Assembly (NCBI GenBank): GCA_003165135.1
Contig: PLSN01000327.1
Location: 1-5,915, forward strand
Source: Bacteroidota bacterium
GTDB taxonomy: Bacteria > Bacteroidota > Bacteroidia > Chitinophagales > LD1
Length of the DNA: 5,915 nucleotides
Direction: 5' to 3'
The translations under genes and the position numbers were made by a program. The notes beneath the pieces were generated by a model. That model was not told the origin of the DNA and ran no database searches. It saw only the letters and a list, made by a program, of their open reading frames with translations. This document shows positions 1 to 5,915 of the stretch, in pieces (position 1 is the first letter of the stretch; every line of letters begins with the position of its first letter).

Positions 1-29
1 CTATTCTAATAAATAAAAATACCGCTAAA

Positions 30-1259
30 TCACAATCTCATCTTCCTCAGCGTCGGCGCGAAGAGTGCCGTACCGCCCACTACGAGCAGCGTCATCATAC
101 CGCCGAATATAACGGCATATTCAAGGCCCATGTAGGATGCTGCAAGACCTGACTCAAAATCTCCGATCTCATTAGATGATTTGATGAAAATGGAATTGAC
201 CGCTGCTACCCTGCCGCGCATTTCATCCGGTGTGAAAAGCTGAACGATAGTACCCCTTATGATCACACTCACATTATCAAACCCTCCTGCTATGAATAAC
301 ATCAGAAAGCTCAACCAGTAAAACGGCGACACTGCAAAAACAATAATGCACAATCCAAAGCCCGCTACACAGATCAAAAGGTTTCTGCCAGCATGCTTCG
401 TGGGTGGATGATGCGCCAAAAAGAATCCAGCCACAGCTGAACCCAGAAACAGGGAAGCCTTGAGCAGGCCCATCAGCATAGGCCCTACGTGCAATATGTC
501 CTGACAGAAGGCAGGTACCAGCCCTGTCACTCCGCCAAACAGCACCGCAAAAAGATCAAGACTGATAGAAGATAAAATAGCCTGCGTACCAAATACAAAA
601 CTGATACCCCCAAAAAATGATTTGATGAAAGGCTCAGCGCCCTGCATCGGTGGCGGATAATGTTCATCTAGTTTGGTAGTAAAGTATAATGAGAAACCAA
701 ATATCACAGCGCAGATCAGATAGACATACTCAGGAGCTATAAACTCCAGCAGCAGCCCCGCTGTGACAGGTCCCGCCACTGCACTGACCTGAAAAGAATT
801 GCTGCTCCACGTGGAACTATTAGCATATAATTCTCGAGGCACGATGCGCGACTGAATAGCCTGAGATGCAGGTGTGAGAAAAGACCTGCACACACCTATC
901 ATACCGATCACAATATAATACCAAAAAACATTTGCGTTGCCACCGAAATGCCATGAGCCTAGTGAAAGTATAGCTGAACAAACGATCAGTAGCAACGTAA
1001 AAATGAGCAGTATCCGTTTCCTATTGTACCTGTCTGCGGCGAGGCCTGAGAAAAAAGTGATAAAAATAAATGGCAAAGCTTCGCTCAGGCCGATGAGTCC
1101 TAGTGCGAGTTTGCTATGGGTGATCTGGTATATATGCCAGGCCAATACAGTGCTCTGCATGAGCAGGCCTACCGTGGTCAGTGACCTGGCAAAGAGATAA
1201 TCTCTAAACTCCGGTATCCTGAGAGAGGCAAAAGCATCGGTTTTTTGTACGTTTGGCAT
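30..1259 (-). CDS. MFS transporter, MFS_3 / EntS-like exporter
   Basis: This gene encodes a 409-residue inner-membrane transporter of the major facilitator superfamily, which normally uses the proton gradient to export small molecules. The length and repeated hydrophobic stretches fit 12 TM helices in two halves, joined by a hydrophilic loop near residues 196-212. The loop between TM2 and TM3 carries motif A as GLAADRYNRKR (residues 72-82). The TM4-5 segment RSFLTPASQAIQSRIVP (125-141) and the late segment at 347-371 (MRGR, then AVNS, SNEIG, F.SG) are typical of the MFS_3 group that contains the enterobactin exporter EntS. The ATG at 1259 gives the usual short cytoplasmic N-terminus with a FRDYLFARSL segment before TM1; no Shine-Dalgarno sequence is visible. 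It is divergent from the permease. No siderophore or resistance gene lies beside it, so the substrate is unknown. The family is clear; exporter function is inferred from the family. Confidence 0.9.
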   Translation of the reverse strand: MPNVQKTDAFASLRIPEFRDYLFARSLTTVGLLMQSTVLAWHIYQITHSKLALGLIGLSEALPFIFITFFSGLAADRYNRKRILLIFTLLLIVCSAILSLGSWHFGGNANVFWYYIVIGMIGVCRSFLTPASQAIQSRIVPRELYANSSTWSSNSFQVSAVAGPVTAGLLLEFIAPEYVYLICAVIFGFSLYFTTKLDEHYPPPMQGAEPFIKSFFGGISFVFGTQAILSSISLDLFAVLFGGVTGLVPAFCQDILHVGPMLMGLLKASLFLGSAVAGFFLAHHPPTKHAGRNLLICVAGFGLCIIVFAVSPFYWLSFLMLFIAGGFDNVSVIIRGTIVQLFTPDEMRGRVAAVNSIFIKSSNEIGDFESGLAASYMGLEYAVIFGGMMTLLVVGGTALFAPTLRKMRL

Positions 1260-1285
1260 GAAATATGAATAAGAATATGGACTCT

Positions 1286-1306
1286 GGAAACCACACAGTG
1301 GAATCC
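1286..1306. promoter_or_regulatory. Imperfect palindrome in the divergent intergenic region, possible operator
   Basis: The sequence holds a 4-bp perfect core, CCAC-ACA-GTGG (1291-1301). Nine-base arms, GGAAACCAC and GTGGAATCC, match at 7 of 9 positions around C1296. It lies 27 bp upstream of the MFS start and 62 bp upstream of the permease start, a position where a regulator could act on both genes. No regulator gene is in the window. A palindrome this short could arise by chance, so the operator role is only a suggestion. Confidence 0.2.
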
Positions 1307-1343
1307 TTTTGATTTCAGGCGGTGAAAATATGTATTAGTTATT

Positions 1344-1351
1344 TAACTTGC
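1344..1351 (+). promoter_or_regulatory. Possible -7-like box before the permease gene
   Basis: TAACTTGC lies 17 bp before the permease ATG. It resembles the Bacteroidota -7 element TAnnTTTG with two mismatches, and resembles the TAACTTCG found before the first lipoprotein gene. No TTG at the expected -33 spacing was found; the nearest, at 1309-1311, is about 32 bp away. The call rests on position and partial resemblance only. Confidence 0.2.
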
Positions 1352-1368
1352 GCCGCATTTGAATTAAC

Positions 1369-2679
1369 ATGAACGGTAAAATTAAATTTCCCACAGCCCT
1401 CTCGGTCGTCATAGCCAATATGATCGGCACAGGCGTTTTTACGAGCCTGGGCTATCAGCTTCCGGCCATCAGCGATTTTGCTGCTATCATCGCCTTGTGG
1501 CTGGTAGGTGGTATAGTGGCGCTCTTTGGTGCTTTTGCTTATAGTGAACTAGGTGCAGCCCTGCCTCGCTCAGGTGGCGAGTATAATTACCTGTCAGAGA
1601 TATATCATCCCTCTGTTGGTTTCCTCTCTGGTTGGGTATCGGCTACGATCGGCTTCGCTGCTCCTATAGCTGCTGCTGCCTGGGCCTTGGGTAAATACTT
1701 TTCTACAGTCGTGCCCGGCTTTTCGCCTCAGATGATCGGTGCAGCAGTTATTATTCTTGTTACCATTGTCCAGTCTATTAATTACGCAATAGGTGGAGGT
1801 TTTCAAACTGTCGCCACAGCCATCAAGGTCATCCTGATCATTGTCTTTATCATTTTCGGCCTGCTCTGTGCTTGTAATACTCATATCTCTATCCAGCCCA
1901 CAGCTCAGACATACAAGGACATCTTTTCGGCACCATTTGCCATATCGCTTGTCTATGTGTCTTTTGCCTACTCCGGCTGGAATGCATCATCCTACATAGC
2001 CGGCGAGGTAGACAACCCAAAACGCAATATCCCCTTATCGATCCTTGTGGGCACCCTGCTCGTTACGGTACTGTATATCATGATAAACTATGTCTTCCTG
2101 CGTACAGCGCCTGTAGAGGAGATGAAAGGCGTAAACGAGGTGGCTTTTATCTCTGCCAAGTATATCTTCGGTGACAATGGTGCCAAACTGATCTCCCTGA
2201 TCATATCTGTCTTACTTGTTTCCACCATTTCCTCGATGGTTATCGTTGGTCCACGTGTTATTCAGATGATCGGTGAAGATTATTCCATTTTCCGTCACCT
2301 GTCAAAAAAGAATAGCGCAGGCATACCTGTCATAGCTATTGCTTCTCAATCAGTTATAGCACTGATACTGCTTTTCTCCTCATCATTTGACATGATCATT
2401 ACATATATCTCATTTACACTTTCTTTATTTACAACCCTCACTGTTTTAGGCGTTTTTATTCTGCGCTATCAGAAGCCTGACCTCGAGAGACCTTACAAAA
2501 CCTGGGGATACCCGGTCACACCCGCTATTTTCCTCATTTTGAACTGCTGGTTCCTCTGGTTCGTGTTCAAAGGGAAACCTGTGGCCTCATTGATAGGCCT
2601 GGGGGTGGTAGCACTCGGACTGGTCGTCTACTTCCTTGCAAAAATCCTGTCAAAAAATAAGGAAATCAAATCCTTATAA
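1369..2679 (+). CDS. APC-superfamily amino acid permease
   Basis: This gene encodes a 436-residue inner-membrane transporter of the amino acid-polyamine-organocation superfamily (AA_permease_2 type), which moves amino acids by symport or exchange. TM1 holds the unwound substrate-binding motif as MIGTGVF (residues 18-24). The TM2-3 region carries AYSELGAALPRSGGEYNYL (57-75), the family signature. TM6 shows FAYSGWN (199-205), followed by the conserved cytoplasmic EVDNPKRNIP (213-222). The remaining hydrophobic segments fit about 12 helices, and the protein ends in a short Lys-rich tail, so it appears complete. The ATG at 1369 places TM1 some ten residues in, as usual; there is no Shine-Dalgarno sequence. 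The SGWN motif in TM6 is reminiscent of LAT-like members, but the substrate cannot be read from the sequence. A lipoprotein gene begins 33 bp downstream on the same strand and could be cotranscribed. Confidence 0.9.
   Translation: MNGKIKFPTALSVVIANMIGTGVFTSLGYQLPAISDFAAIIALWLVGGIVALFGAFAYSELGAALPRSGGEYNYLSEIYHPSVGFLSGWVSATIGFAAPIAAAAWALGKYFSTVVPGFSPQMIGAAVIILVTIVQSINYAIGGGFQTVATAIKVILIIVFIIFGLLCACNTHISIQPTAQTYKDIFSAPFAISLVYVSFAYSGWNASSYIAGEVDNPKRNIPLSILVGTLLVTVLYIMINYVFLRTAPVEEMKGVNEVAFISAKYIFGDNGAKLISLIISVLLVSTISSMVIVGPRVIQMIGEDYSIFRHLSKKNSAGIPVIAIASQSVIALILLFSSSFDMIITYISFTLSLFTTLTVLGVFILRYQKPDLERPYKTWGYPVTPAIFLILNCWFLWFVFKGKPVASLIGLGVVALGLVVYFLAKILSKNKEIKSL
2657..2677 (+). other. Weak stem-loop over the permease stop codon
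   Basis: ATAAGGA (2657-2663) and TCCTTAT (2671-2677) form a 7-bp stem with a 7-nt loop, ending on the first base of the TAA stop codon. Only two pairs are G-C and no T-run follows, so it is not a convincing intrinsic terminator. It could affect the 3' end of the permease mRNA or be chance. Confidence 0.2.
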
Positions 2680-2680
2680 G

Positions 2681-2688
2681 TAACTTCG
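2681..2688 (+). promoter_or_regulatory. Possible -7 box before the first lipoprotein gene
   Basis: TAACTTCG matches the Bacteroidota -7 element TAnnTTTG at all but one fixed position. It begins one base after the permease stop codon and leaves a 24-bp AT-rich gap to the lipoprotein ATG. No TTG occurs about 20 bp upstream, where the -33 element would be expected. The lipoprotein pair may thus have its own promoter as well as read-through from the permease; this is inference from a short motif. Confidence 0.3.
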
Positions 2689-2712
2689 CGCACTAAATTT
2701 TTAATACATTTT

Positions 2713-3951
2713 ATGAAAGTATCCTTTCGCTTTGTATACATAGCGTTGAGCCTCGCTTTGCTTACTTCATGTGGCAATAACAGCGCTAAAAGTTCTACCG
2801 CTGATAAAACAGAAACAAAAGCCGATACTTCGGCCGGATCAAAGGCCGCCGCCTCTGTCATCACAGACAAGACCATCAATACCAATCCGCACAATAAGCT
2901 GAATGATGTGGCGCTCTATCTCGCAGGCATGAAGCCCGATTCTTTTGTAGCTATTCCTGCCCGCCTTCAAAACCTGCCATTCTATAAACAATATTGCGAT
3001 ACGATGGACAAAGGTTTTGGGAATATAGAAACCAACCGTCTCAGCAAGATGCGCGATTGGGCAAAGACAGAACTGGCGCCAGAATTAGCTAATCCCAAGA
3101 CTGTGCTCTATCCATTCTCCGGGCCGGATATTTTGCATTGTGTACAGTTTTTCCCCGATGCTGACCAGTATATCATGATAGCATTGGAGCGCTATGGCTC
3201 ACTGCCTAATATGGAAAAGATGGACTCTACCAGAACTATACATACACTCAACTATATACATCAATCTCTTGAGGATATCATCGGCAAGAGCTATTTTATA
3301 ACTGTCAAAATGGCCCTCAATGTATCAAACCAATATAATGGCGTCACTCCGCTGGCTTGTGTATTCCTCGTGCGCAGCGGCTATTCAATCCTCGATATTA
3401 AGTACAAGCACCTACTGGACGACGGCAAAACTTTCGTAGAGATACCGCTCGACTCTATGGGCCACCATGTCAATGACTGCGTAGAAATTTACTTCCGCAA
3501 AAATGGCAAAGACAAGATCCAGAAGCTGACCTATTTCAAAGCAAATATTGCTGACACCGAATACCTCGGTGCTCCCGGTCTCAAAGACAATACAGGCTTC
3601 AGGAGCTTTCTCGACAGCCTGCCGCAGTGCTACACATATACCAAGTCGGCTTCATACAGGATGTGCCAGACAGGATTCAGCGTTATTCGCAATACCTGCC
3701 TTAATAAAAGCAAAACAATGCTGCAGGATGATACCGGTATAGCATTTGCTTTCTTCGCCAAAGACAAATGGAAAATAACCTTGTACGGAAATTACGAAAA
3801 ACCGATCAGTGATTTTCAGGGTGGCTACTATCAGCCAGGACTGCAGGCAGCATACAAAGCGGATTCCGCAAATATCAAACCGTTACCTTTCTCTCTCGGC
3901 TATCACTGGAAAGACGCGGTACAAAACCTTATGAAGTTTGAGAAGAAGTAA
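2713..3951 (+). CDS. Tandem lipoprotein A, uncharacterised family
   Basis: I do not recognise this 412-residue protein as a named family. It starts with a lipoprotein signal peptide: positively charged N-terminus, hydrophobic core, and lipobox LTSC with lipidated Cys20, which supports the ATG at 2713. A Ser/Thr/Lys/Ala-rich linker (21-48) precedes a folded region. No acidic surface-export signal follows Cys20, so a periplasm-facing, membrane-anchored protein is the better guess. The core at 123-165 contains PFSGPDILHCVQFFPDADQY and a LERYGSLP element. The C-terminal part (336-410) has MLQDDTGI, LYGNY, LPFSLGYHW and QNLMKF. Cysteines 143, 256, 306 and 329 are shared with the downstream paralog; 95, 216 and 318 are not. 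No catalytic motif or known domain is evident. It lies 33 bp after the permease gene and 43 bp before its paralog. Expression as a lipoprotein is well supported; function is unknown. Confidence 0.85.
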   Translation: MKVSFRFVYIALSLALLTSCGNNSAKSSTADKTETKADTSAGSKAAASVITDKTINTNPHNKLNDVALYLAGMKPDSFVAIPARLQNLPFYKQYCDTMDKGFGNIETNRLSKMRDWAKTELAPELANPKTVLYPFSGPDILHCVQFFPDADQYIMIALERYGSLPNMEKMDSTRTIHTLNYIHQSLEDIIGKSYFITVKMALNVSNQYNGVTPLACVFLVRSGYSILDIKYKHLLDDGKTFVEIPLDSMGHHVNDCVEIYFRKNGKDKIQKLTYFKANIADTEYLGAPGLKDNTGFRSFLDSLPQCYTYTKSASYRMCQTGFSVIRNTCLNKSKTMLQDDTGIAFAFFAKDKWKITLYGNYEKPISDFQGGYYQPGLQAAYKADSANIKPLPFSLGYHWKDAVQNLMKFEKK

Positions 3952-3960
3952 ATCTTCTTC
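3942..3960 (+). other. Hairpin with the stop codon in its loop, between the paralogs
   Basis: GAAGAAG (3942-3948) and CTTCTTC (3954-3960) form a perfect 7-bp stem around the loop TAAAT, and the TAA stop codon of lipoprotein A occupies the first three loop bases. Three of seven pairs are G-C. The downstream sequence is AGATAAAATAG rather than a T-run, so a classical intrinsic terminator is unlikely. It could stabilise the upstream message or tune read-through into the second paralog. The repeat is visible; the role is conjecture. Confidence 0.3.
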
Positions 3961-3977
3961 AGATAAAATAGTATTAA

Positions 3978-3985
3978 TACCTTTA
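3978..3985 (+). promoter_or_regulatory. Possible -7 box before the second lipoprotein gene
   Basis: TACCTTTA matches TAnnTTTG except for the last base and lies 9 bp before the ATG at 3995. That would give a very short or leaderless transcript. The nearest upstream TTG (3938-3940) is 37 bp away, too far for a -33 element. Cotranscription with lipoprotein A is at least as likely. Confidence 0.2.
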
Positions 3986-3994
3986 ATCTTAATT

Positions 3995-5221
3995 ATGAAG
4001 AAACCATACCGACTGATCTGCCTGTCCGGCCTGATAATATTGCTCGCATCGTGTAATAACCATGCAGCAAAAAACGCATCTGCTACCACAGCAAAAAATG
4101 ATACTGCTACTGCTGCGCCGGCAGTCTCTGTCATCACAGACACGACGATAAACAAAAACAACCGCAATAAACTGAATGATGTAGCCCTCTACCTCGCAGG
4201 TATGAAGCCTGATTCATTCATCGCGATACCTGAGAAGCTCCAGAATCTGGAATACTATAAACTCTACAGCGACTCGATGAACAGGGGCTTTGCGCATATC
4301 GAGAAGATACGTCTCAGCAAAATGCGCGATTGGGCCAAGACAGAAATGGCCCCTGAGCTCGCTTCTCCTAAAACTGTTTTTTATCCATTCTCCGGGCCTG
4401 ATGTGCTGCATTGTGTCCAGTTCTACCCCGACGCTGACCAGTATATCATGATCGCATTGGAGCGCTATGGCTCTCTGCCCGTCATGGAGAAAATGAACGC
4501 TGAAAAAACGACCAATACCCTCAACTCTATCCTGAAATCTCTCGAAGATATTTTTGGAAAAAGTTATTTCATCACACGCAAGATGATGCGCGATGTGTCT
4601 AACCCATGGAATGGTGTGACGCCTGTAGCCGCAGTATTTCTGGTGCGTGCAGGCTATGCCGTACTCGACATCAAATACAAACAATTGCTGGATGACGGCA
4701 AAACGCTCGTCGAGATATCTAAGGACTCTGTGAGCAGCTATAGAAATGCCTGCGTGGAGATTTATTTCCGCAAGAACGGCGCAAGCAAGATCCAAAAGAT
4801 CGTCTACTTCAAAACAAATCTCTGCGACGACGCCTATGAGAAAATGGAAAGCTTTAAAGCCAATACTCCGCTGCAAACATATCTCAACAATCTGCCTGAG
4901 TGCTATACCTATCTCAAGTCTGCTTCATACCTGATGAACTATAAAACTTTCAGTGCGATACGTAATATCTGCCTCGCGAAAAGCAAATCTATCCTGCAGG
5001 ATGATACTGGCATAGGCTTTCAGTACATAGATAAAAACAAATGGACTGTACAACTCTATGGCAACTATGTGACCCCTGTCAGCGACTTCAAGGGCGTTTT
5101 TCAGGAAGACCTCCACAAAGCATATACTGACTCCACGCATGTCAAGACCCTGCCATTCTCTCTAGGCTACCACTGGGCAAATAAAAACACCCAGAACCTG
5201 ATGAAGTTTGTGAGGAAGTAA
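3995..5221 (+). CDS. Tandem lipoprotein B, paralog of lipoprotein A
   Basis: This 408-residue lipoprotein is a full-length paralog of the gene just upstream. The ATG at 3995 is chosen because it gives MKKPYRL, a hydrophobic stretch, and the lipobox LASC with Cys20, the same position as in lipoprotein A. An in-frame TTG at 3938 would add 19 residues, overlap lipoprotein A by 14 bases and spoil the signal peptide. A Thr/Ala/Lys-rich linker (21-45) follows. The core at 120-162 matches residues 123-165 of lipoprotein A at 39 of 43 positions by direct count. The C-terminal ILQDDTGI, LYGNY, LPFSLGYHW and QNLMKF elements are also conserved. Cysteines 140, 253, 303 and 326 align with those of A; Cys277 is unique. 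No enzymatic motif is recognised. An anchored periplasmic role is inferred from the signal, and the function is unknown. It is convergent with the HNH gene, 6 bp away. Confidence 0.85.
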   Translation: MKKPYRLICLSGLIILLASCNNHAAKNASATTAKNDTATAAPAVSVITDTTINKNNRNKLNDVALYLAGMKPDSFIAIPEKLQNLEYYKLYSDSMNRGFAHIEKIRLSKMRDWAKTEMAPELASPKTVFYPFSGPDVLHCVQFYPDADQYIMIALERYGSLPVMEKMNAEKTTNTLNSILKSLEDIFGKSYFITRKMMRDVSNPWNGVTPVAAVFLVRAGYAVLDIKYKQLLDDGKTLVEISKDSVSSYRNACVEIYFRKNGASKIQKIVYFKTNLCDDAYEKMESFKANTPLQTYLNNLPECYTYLKSASYLMNYKTFSAIRNICLAKSKSILQDDTGIGFQYIDKNKWTVQLYGNYVTPVSDFKGVFQEDLHKAYTDSTHVKTLPFSLGYHWANKNTQNLMKFVRK

Positions 5222-5227
5222 GGATAA

Positions 5228-5902
5228 TCAAACTGGTATATGCTGACCAAAATCGGCCATATATCTTTCTTTACTTCTAATAATCCATATTTTGAAAGCA
5301 GAAAATGCCGAATTCTTTTGAAGATGTTCTATTATCCTTTGGGCTACTGTATGCTTGTCATTTTCTGTAAGATTTCCATTGAGAAAATAATTGGATAATT
5401 CATTATTAAATAAAGCCAACTCTTTTTGCAGTCGTCTACGTAGATTTTCACTTTCCATTTTCTTAATAATAGTGTTCGTACTATTATAGATATCTCTTAG
5501 AAGTTGTACTGTTGGCTGAACTCCATTCTGTGTCACAATTTCATCAATCAAAACAATCAATCTTTCAAAATTGCTATCATCATATCCATATCGTATCCAA
5601 TCTGTCGTTCTATGGTCCCTGTTGGTACAATTCAATATTCCGTTATACTGAGGCAGCGCTAATTTGATATTATTACAGTGCCCGCAAGCAAAGAACAAAT
5701 TTTCCCATGAATACATAAGGTCTGGATTATTTGCATGCGGTACAAAATGTTCGACATTAATTGTAGTAATGCCTTCATCTTCGCAGATGTAACATTTGTT
5801 GAAAAAATCTTCCCGAAGACGTAGTAATACATCCTCCCCTCTCCAGCTCGTTCTGGTTGCCAAACTTGCAGGAGCGGGTTGGCTTTTTACCACGTTAATC
5901 AT
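5228..5902 (-). CDS. HNH endonuclease, PtuB-like (Septu / retron-Ec78 type)
   Basis: This 224-residue protein has an N-terminal HNH nuclease fold. The zinc-binding pairs are CYIC (Cys37, Cys40) and CGHC (Cys73, Cys76). The catalytic segment is VEHFVPH (50-56), with His52 as likely general base, followed by WENLFFAC (66-73) with Asn68 and CNNIK (76-80). The leader MINVVKSQPAPASL, the CYICE and EHFVPH blocks and the later ILNC.NRD segment (89-96) resemble the HNH family that includes PtuB, the nuclease partner of the PtuA ATPase in Septu and retron Ec78 anti-phage systems. Residues 110-200 look helical and may hold the partner-binding part. The ATG at 5902 is preferred because it gives this family leader; the frame stays open to the window edge. 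It overlaps a possible upstream stop as TGATG, suggesting coupled translation. GC is about 36% over 5281-5880. HNH fold is confident; the Septu assignment is moderate because the partner is not visible. Confidence 0.8.
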   Translation of the reverse strand: MINVVKSQPAPASLATRTSWRGEDVLLRLREDFFNKCYICEDEGITTINVEHFVPHANNPDLMYSWENLFFACGHCNNIKLALPQYNGILNCTNRDHRTTDWIRYGYDDSNFERLIVLIDEIVTQNGVQPTVQLLRDIYNSTNTIIKKMESENLRRRLQKELALFNNELSNYFLNGNLTENDKHTVAQRIIEHLQKNSAFSAFKIWIIRSKERYMADFGQHIPV

Positions 5903-5915
5903 CAGGCAATCTTTT
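5902..5915 (-). other. Possible end of an upstream gene overlapping the HNH start (TGATG)
   Basis: On the minus strand the last 14 bases read AAAAGATTGCCTGA, and the final A is the first base of the HNH ATG. In one frame this gives a tail of Lys-Ile-Ala followed by TGA, so an upstream gene could end here with a one-base TGATG overlap. Only about four codons are visible, so whether that frame is coding cannot be told. In Septu-like loci the ATPase gene ptuA commonly precedes ptuB, which makes it the natural candidate. Confidence 0.35.

Noticed and set aside
2628..2894. 88-residue minus-strand frame across the permease/lipoprotein junction
   Set aside because: It overlaps two real genes on the opposite strand and shows no domain or start context.
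3938..3994. TTG start at 3938 for lipoprotein B
   Set aside because: It would overlap lipoprotein A and add 19 residues before the signal peptide; the ATG at 3995 puts the lipobox cysteine at residue 20 exactly as in the paralog.
4214..4876. A 220-residue open frame on the minus strand inside lipoprotein B
   Set aside because: It lies entirely antisense to a well-supported lipoprotein gene conserved with its paralog, has no recognisable domain, and does not appear as a comparable frame opposite lipoprotein A.
2713..5221. Tandem lipoproteins as SusD-like nutrient-binding proteins
   Set aside because: They are shorter than typical SusD proteins, lack a recognisable TPR-rich SusD pattern, and there is no TonB-dependent SusC-like gene beside them.
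5205..5234. AGTTTG...CAAACT inverted repeat as a bidirectional terminator
   Set aside because: The stem is only 6 bp with two G-C pairs and an 18-nt loop, and no T-run follows on either strand, so chance is a better explanation.
5222..5915. Retron msr/msd RNA or reverse transcriptase accompanying the PtuB-like gene
   Set aside because: The available bases are filled by the HNH coding sequence; no RT motif or structured non-coding stretch is present inside the window.

Overview
The window looks like a chromosomal segment from a member of the Bacteroidota, possibly Chitinophagales. This rests on lipoprotein signals of the LTSC-N/G type, starts with no Shine-Dalgarno sequence but AT-rich leaders, TAnnTTTG-like boxes before some genes, and about 46% GC in the sampled lipoprotein-gene rows. 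The taxon is inferred from style; no marker gene is present.

Layout. (1) 30-1259, minus strand: a complete 12-TM MFS exporter of the MFS_3/EntS-like type. (2) 1260-1368: a 109-bp divergent intergenic region with an imperfect 21-nt palindrome. (3) 1369-2679, plus: a complete APC-superfamily amino acid permease. (4) 2713-3951 and 3995-5221, plus: two tandem paralogous lipoproteins of about 410 residues, with near-identical cores and no function I recognise. They follow the permease at gaps of 33 and 43 bp, so permease-lipoprotein-lipoprotein may be one transcription unit. A short hairpin with the stop codon in its loop separates the paralogs. (5) 5228-5902, minus: an HNH endonuclease that meets the second lipoprotein tail to tail with a 6-bp gap. 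It is much more AT-rich than its neighbours (about 36% GC over 5281-5880).

The most interesting part is the right edge. The HNH protein has the architecture of the PtuB-like (Septu / retron-Ec78-associated) nucleases. Its start codon sits in a TGATG junction, as if an upstream gene on the same strand, mostly outside the window, ends there. That gene could be a PtuA-like ATPase. The GC drop near 5222 may therefore mark the border of an acquired defence module. The other candidate for something undescribed is the tandem lipoprotein pair.

No rRNA, tRNA, CRISPR array, insertion sequence or retron RNA was seen. There is no gene-free stretch over 300 bases.
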